10,275 bases of DNA. Origin: Gammaproteobacteria bacterium. Its GTDB lineage: Bacteria; Pseudomonadota; Gammaproteobacteria; Xanthomonadales; Marinicellaceae. This document shows positions 7,611 to 10,275 of the stretch, piece by piece. The stretch spans positions 1 to 10,275 of the forward strand of contig JAUHZH010000039.1 in NCBI GenBank assembly GCA_030426065.1, given 5' to 3'. The notes under the pieces are model-generated. The model ran no database searches. It was not told where the DNA came from and worked only from the letters and a program-made list of their open reading frames with translations. Numbering within the stretch: position 1 is the first letter of the stretch; every line of letters starts with the position of its first letter. A program made the translations under genes and the position numbers.

Positions 7611-8074
7611 AAAAATGGCTGGATGGTTTGTCCGTGCGCGAACAGCGCTTATTGAAGTCAGGAACCCTGATCGTTTCTTTAGGACTCTTTGTGGCTTTTG
7701 TTTTCTTGCCTGCCAACCGCAGCCTGGATGATAAAGCCCAACGTTTGGGTGTTCTGAAACAACAATTGAATCAAATGGAGCAAAGCCGTCCCAACGGATC
7801 AGCGGCTCAACAGCTCCTACCCATCACCAGCAGCTTCTCGGTTTGGTTGGATCAGCAAATGGTTCAATTGAATTTGCAAAATCTGATTTCCCGAGCCGAG
7901 CCTGTGGATGAATCCACCATGACATTGTGGTTACAAAACGCCCCTTTCGATCCTGTGATCGATTGGTTGATGGAGGTTGAACAACGCTTTGGCGTCACCA
8001 CCACGAACCTGGACGTGGTTCAAAAAGACAAGGCGTCGGGTCTCAGTGACATCCGCATGACTTTGGTCAGGTGA
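7607..8074 (+). CDS. gspM: Type II secretion system protein GspM
   Basis: This 155-residue bitopic inner-membrane protein starts within the gspL stop codon (ATGA overlap), so the two are translationally coupled, as expected for partners that form a complex. It shows the family's short cytoplasmic N-terminus with SVREQRLL (residues 9-16), one membrane segment at about 19-36, a periplasmic coiled-coil stretch at about 38-60 (SLDDKAQRLGVLKQQLNQ) and a small ferredoxin-like domain at the C-terminus (about 75-155). GspM is poorly conserved in sequence, so the assignment rests on length, topology and its position after gspL. It is the last gene before a 293-bp gap. Confidence 0.88.
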   Translation: MKKWLDGLSVREQRLLKSGTLIVSLGLFVAFVFLPANRSLDDKAQRLGVLKQQLNQMEQSRPNGSAAQQLLPITSSFSVWLDQQMVQLNLQNLISRAEPVDESTMTLWLQNAPFDPVIDWLMEVEQRFGVTTTNLDVVQKDKASGLSDIRMTLVR

Positions 8075-8367
8075 TCATCCTCTAAGCCAAAATCGGCAGC
8101 CAATTAAAGCTGAGGCACACCACTTGATTGAGGTTTGTTTCGACCAGGGTCGCAAACGATGGTTGCTAACTTCAAACTTGCTCTTGACTGAAGTTCTGAA
8201 TCTTACGACGGCATCAGTCACGGCTTAACATGGTTCAAGCACAAACCGAATGTGTCAGTTGGATTTAATTAAAATGGCATGAAGTGACAGTGTGAGTCTT
8301 TTCAAATGTTTGGATGTGATTTGGGTGTTAGAATGCGTTATTGATTGTGAATGACATTGGAGTAATG
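8075..8367. other. Non-coding gap between gspM and gspN
   Basis: No credible reading frame or RNA gene was found here. The gap holds several short inverted repeats: GTTTG/CAAAC with an inner CGAC/GTCG (8133-8157), AACTTCA/TGAAGTT (8168-8174 with 8189-8195) and TGACTGA/TCAGTCA (8185-8191 with 8214-8220). The last two overlap, so only one could form at a time. There is no T-run after any of them, so none is a convincing terminator. TAGAAT at 8329-8334 could be a -10 for gspN, but I see no matching -35. The gap is unusually long for adjacent gsp genes. Confidence 0.6.
8359..8362 (+). promoter_or_regulatory. Ribosome binding site deciding the gspN start
   Basis: GGAG lies 5 nt before the ATG at 8368 and only 2 nt before the adjacent in-frame ATG at 8365. 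The spacing favours 8368, giving MFGKFFKLV directly before the membrane segment. Confidence 0.65.
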
Positions 8368-9111
8368 ATGTTTGGTAAATTCTTTAAATTGGTTTTTTGG
8401 TTGGTGGTTGTTGCCGTTGTGGCCATTGCTGTGACGCCATTGGACTGGTACTACAAACACGTTGAAAAATCATTTTACCCGGTGAACTTACAAGGTGTGG
8501 GTGGTACCGCAGTCAAAGGTTCGGCCGATGCCATGTATTATGGCTTGTTCAATCTAGGCGCGGCCCAATGGCTGCTATACCCCAACTGGTTTGACTCAGT
8601 GGGGGGCAAAGTCAGGGTCAGAGAAACAGGCTATGACATCACCTTTGAGTTGGATGGCGTCAAAAAAGACACTTTGGCATTGAAAGCCATCCGTGGGCAC
8701 GTTGACTGGGATCTGATCAAAAAACATTTGCAGGTGAGGTATGCCAACTTAACAGGACACTTTAATCTTAACTTGCAAAGGGTGCGATTGGATAAGAAAA
8801 GTGGTTTGAAAGGTGTGGCTGGTGACGTCACCCTGTCTAATTTTCAAATGACAGCTCCTCGCAAACAAGACCTGGGAACGGTACGGATTGACTTCGAAAC
8901 CCAAAAAGAAGGCATGGTCGTTGGAACCATCAGCAGTGAATCCACTGTGATGCATGTTTCTGGTACCGTTTTTCTACAGCCCAACCGCTACAAAATCAAC
9001 ATCGACTTGATTCCTAAGCCAGGCCAGTATGAGATGCAGTCGGTGATCCAAGGCATCGGCGACCCGCGAAGAGGCGGTGGTCGGCGTTTGAATTTAGCGG
9101 GTTTTTATTGA
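8368..9111 (+). CDS. gspN: Type II secretion system protein GspN
   Basis: This is a 247-residue protein with an N-terminal membrane anchor (about 5-22, after MFGKFFK) and a periplasmic domain rich in beta strands. GspN features are the early glycine-rich turn VNLQGVGGTAVKGSADAMYY (about 38-57), then AAQWLLYP matching the usual L-x-W-x-L-x-P motif, a central antiparallel region, and a C-terminal stretch with YEMQSVIQGIGDP and a glycine/arginine-rich turn before LNLAGFY. GspN is an accessory component found in only some type II systems; its role is not settled, and its fold resembles lipid-transfer/AsmA-like beta proteins. It is separated from gspM by 293 bp and may have its own promoter. It converges with lgt, 10 bp between stop codons, with no obvious terminator between them. 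Confidence 0.85.
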   Translation: MFGKFFKLVFWLVVVAVVAIAVTPLDWYYKHVEKSFYPVNLQGVGGTAVKGSADAMYYGLFNLGAAQWLLYPNWFDSVGGKVRVRETGYDITFELDGVKKDTLALKAIRGHVDWDLIKKHLQVRYANLTGHFNLNLQRVRLDKKSGLKGVAGDVTLSNFQMTAPRKQDLGTVRIDFETQKEGMVVGTISSESTVMHVSGTVFLQPNRYKINIDLIPKPGQYEMQSVIQGIGDPRRGGGRRLNLAGFY

Positions 9112-9121
9112 CCTGATTGAT

Positions 9122-9988
9122 CTACCTGGTTTGGTGGCGATTGATCACCAAGATAACCACAGCCACAATCAACAACGGTAGAGTCAAAATGTGACCCATG
9201 GTCATCCAGTCAAGCCAGATGAAACCACGGTTTGCATCTGGTTCTCTGATGAACTCCACGGAAAAACGTGAAACGCCATAAGTCAAAAGGAAAACCGCAG
9301 AAACGGTGCCTCGCTTTTTGGCCATTAAAACAGCCACCCAAACCAAAATAAGGTTCAAAACACCTTCGCCCAAAGCTTCATACAGGGGTGATGGGTGCCG
9401 TGTGAACGGATTGAATTGACCAGCTTGATAGGCGTTCAGCCATGCGGTTTTGCTCTCAAAAGCGCTTTGGTGTAATGTGGCGGGTAATGCATTGGGGAAA
9501 ATCATGGCCCAAGAGTGGTCAGACAGGCGACCCCACAACTCGCCATTGATGAAGTTGCCCATCCGCACAGAAAAAATACCGAGTGGCACCAATGGCGCAA
9601 CGGCATCGCCGACTTGCAAAAAACTGCGATTGGTTTTCTTGGCAAAATAAATCATGGCGACAATCACGCCGGTCAACCCACCATGAAATGACATGCCACC
9701 TTCCCAAACCCTGAAGGGCAGCAAGGGGTCTTGAACCAACGAGGTGTCGTTGTAAAACAGCACCCAACCCAGGCGGCCACCCATGATCACACCCATGGCG
9801 CCATAAAACATGAAGTCTGACAATTCATCCTTGGTCCAATCCATCAGGCCTTTCTTGATGGCCCACTGACCAAGCAGCAAGTAACATCCGAAGGCAATCA
9901 AGTAGGTGATGCCATACCAGTGGATGCTCAAAGGGCCCAGTGACAAAAACACAGGGTCAAAATCAATCAAATAAGGCAAAGATTCCAT
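9122..9988 (-). CDS. lgt: Prolipoprotein diacylglyceryl transferase
   Basis: This enzyme moves the diacylglyceryl group from phosphatidylglycerol to the lipobox cysteine of prolipoproteins, the first step of lipoprotein maturation in the inner membrane. The protein is 288 residues, the usual size, with about seven membrane segments. Key places match the E. coli enzyme: HWYG (23-26), GGRLGWVLFYN (70-80), WEGGMSFHGG with His102 (95-104), RMGNFINGELWGR (142-154, including Arg142 and Asn145), RHPSPLYEALGEG (197-209), and RFSVEFIREPD with Arg241 and Glu245 (241-251). Val141 precedes Arg142 where a glycine is common, a mild variation. The start at ATG (9988 downward) fits the expected N-terminus, although no clear Shine-Dalgarno precedes it. 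thyA, a frequent downstream neighbour, is absent; gspN converges instead. Confidence 0.97.
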   Translation of the reverse strand: MESLPYLIDFDPVFLSLGPLSIHWYGITYLIAFGCYLLLGQWAIKKGLMDWTKDELSDFMFYGAMGVIMGGRLGWVLFYNDTSLVQDPLLPFRVWEGGMSFHGGLTGVIVAMIYFAKKTNRSFLQVGDAVAPLVPLGIFSVRMGNFINGELWGRLSDHSWAMIFPNALPATLHQSAFESKTAWLNAYQAGQFNPFTRHPSPLYEALGEGVLNLILVWVAVLMAKKRGTVSAVFLLTYGVSRFSVEFIREPDANRGFIWLDWMTMGHILTLPLLIVAVVILVINRHQTR

Positions 9989-10014
9989 GGATCAGCGTGA
10001 ATCAAAAAGTCGTT

Positions 10015-10020
10015 ATTATA
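10015..10020 (-). promoter_or_regulatory. Probable -10 box (TATAAT) of lgt
   Basis: The minus strand reads TATAAT here, 26 bp before the lgt start codon. That places transcription start at about 10007-10009 and leaves a leader of about 20 nt. The -35 region around 10037-10044 (ACCTCT or neighbours) is a poor match, so the promoter is inferred from the -10 and its position. Confidence 0.5.
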
Positions 10021-10080
10021 AAGGTTTTGATCTGTGCAGAGGTTGCTGATTTGGCATTGAGCGATGGCCTTTTCGCACCC

Positions 10081-10242
10081 GAGACCTTTGCATAATTCGT
10101 GAATCAAGTTGAAAAGTAAAATATCAGGCTGCTCTGTGTTGAAAAAAAATTGCGAATAACAGGCGTATTCGACGCATTTTTCGCCTTGATCAGCCTGATA
10201 TTGATTCTTTTTTCTATTGACCCAGAATCAAGCAAAAGTCTC
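10081..10242. mobile_element. 162-bp MITE-like palindromic element with long terminal inverted repeats
   Basis: The left end starts GAGACCTTTGCATAATTC and the reverse complement of the right end starts GAGACTTTTGCTTGATTC. The two arms align over about 50 bp with scattered mismatches and small gaps, ending in a perfect 12-bp match (AATATCAGGCTG, 10120-10131, with its complement 10191-10202). A second perfect stem, CGAATA/TATTCG (10153-10158 with 10166-10171), sits exactly at the centre, so the whole unit can fold into one long hairpin. It has no reading frame of meaningful length. GAGAC...GTCTC ends with long repeats and no transposase suggest a non-autonomous derivative of an insertion sequence; an IS5-like parent is possible but is from memory and unverified. 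I see no clear target-site duplication: the flanks read CACCC on the left and TGATA on the right. It lies upstream of lgt. Confidence 0.75.
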
Positions 10243-10251
10243 TGATACAAT
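10243..10251 (+). promoter_or_regulatory. Extended -10-like motif just outside the MITE
   Basis: TGATACAAT matches the extended -10 form TGn-TATAAT with one mismatch and begins one base after the element's right end. AAGGAA at 10255-10260 follows, but no start codon is seen before the window ends. If real, it would drive a gene to the right. No good -35 is at proper distance (TTGACC at 10217-10222 is 23 bp away). Confidence 0.3.
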
Positions 10252-10275
10252 AAAAAGGAACCACCCGCATTCTGC

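Noticed and set aside
8341..8367. TTG 8341 as the gspN start
   Set aside because: It has no ribosome site, and it would place polar residues before the membrane anchor, while ATG 8368 has GGAG at 5 nt.
9100..9125. Shared terminator between gspN and lgt
   Set aside because: No stable stem with a T-run was found in the 10-bp gap or its immediate flanks.
1..10275. tRNA, rRNA, CRISPR array or prophage genes
   Set aside because: No cloverleaf, conserved rRNA stretch, regularly spaced repeats or phage-type genes were seen on either strand.

Overview
The window looks like chromosomal DNA from a free-living, probably marine or aquatic gammaproteobacterium of moderate GC (just under half by eye; not computed). 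Its signature families are DUF1302, DUF1329, a YCF48-type beta-propeller, an MMPL/RND transporter, the type II secretion genes gspL, gspM and gspN, and lgt. Leucine is mostly TTG throughout, so no block stands out as foreign by codon choice. A Marinicella/Xanthomonadales-like lineage is possible, but the sequence alone does not settle the genus.

Positions 1-3067 hold the 3' part of a DUF1302 outer-membrane barrel gene (running in from the left) and a complete DUF1329 periplasmic protein gene. They are 14 bp apart and closed by a rho-independent terminator. Positions 3072-6430 hold a second unit: an exported YCF48/BNR-type propeller protein, broken here by a frameshift near 3690, and a 790-residue RND/MMPL transporter, followed by a strong, probably bidirectional terminator. 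The four products together would span the envelope: inner-membrane pump, periplasmic propeller, periplasmic LolA-like protein and outer-membrane barrel. That suggests a transport route for a hydrophobic or lipid-like molecule. The physiological substrate is unknown to me, and this is the most interesting system in the window.

Positions 6386-9111 carry gspL and gspM (4-bp overlap), then a 293-bp non-coding gap, then gspN. These are inner-membrane platform parts of a type II secretion system. The usual upstream genes gspC-gspK are not next to them, so the gsp cluster is split or rearranged here. gspN converges on lgt (prolipoprotein diacylglyceryl transferase, minus strand) with only 10 bp between the two stop codons.

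The right end (10081-10242) is a 162-bp near-palindromic element with about 50-bp imperfect terminal inverted repeats and no coding capacity. It looks like a MITE, a non-autonomous insertion-sequence derivative. Just beyond it lies an extended -10-like motif pointing out of the window.
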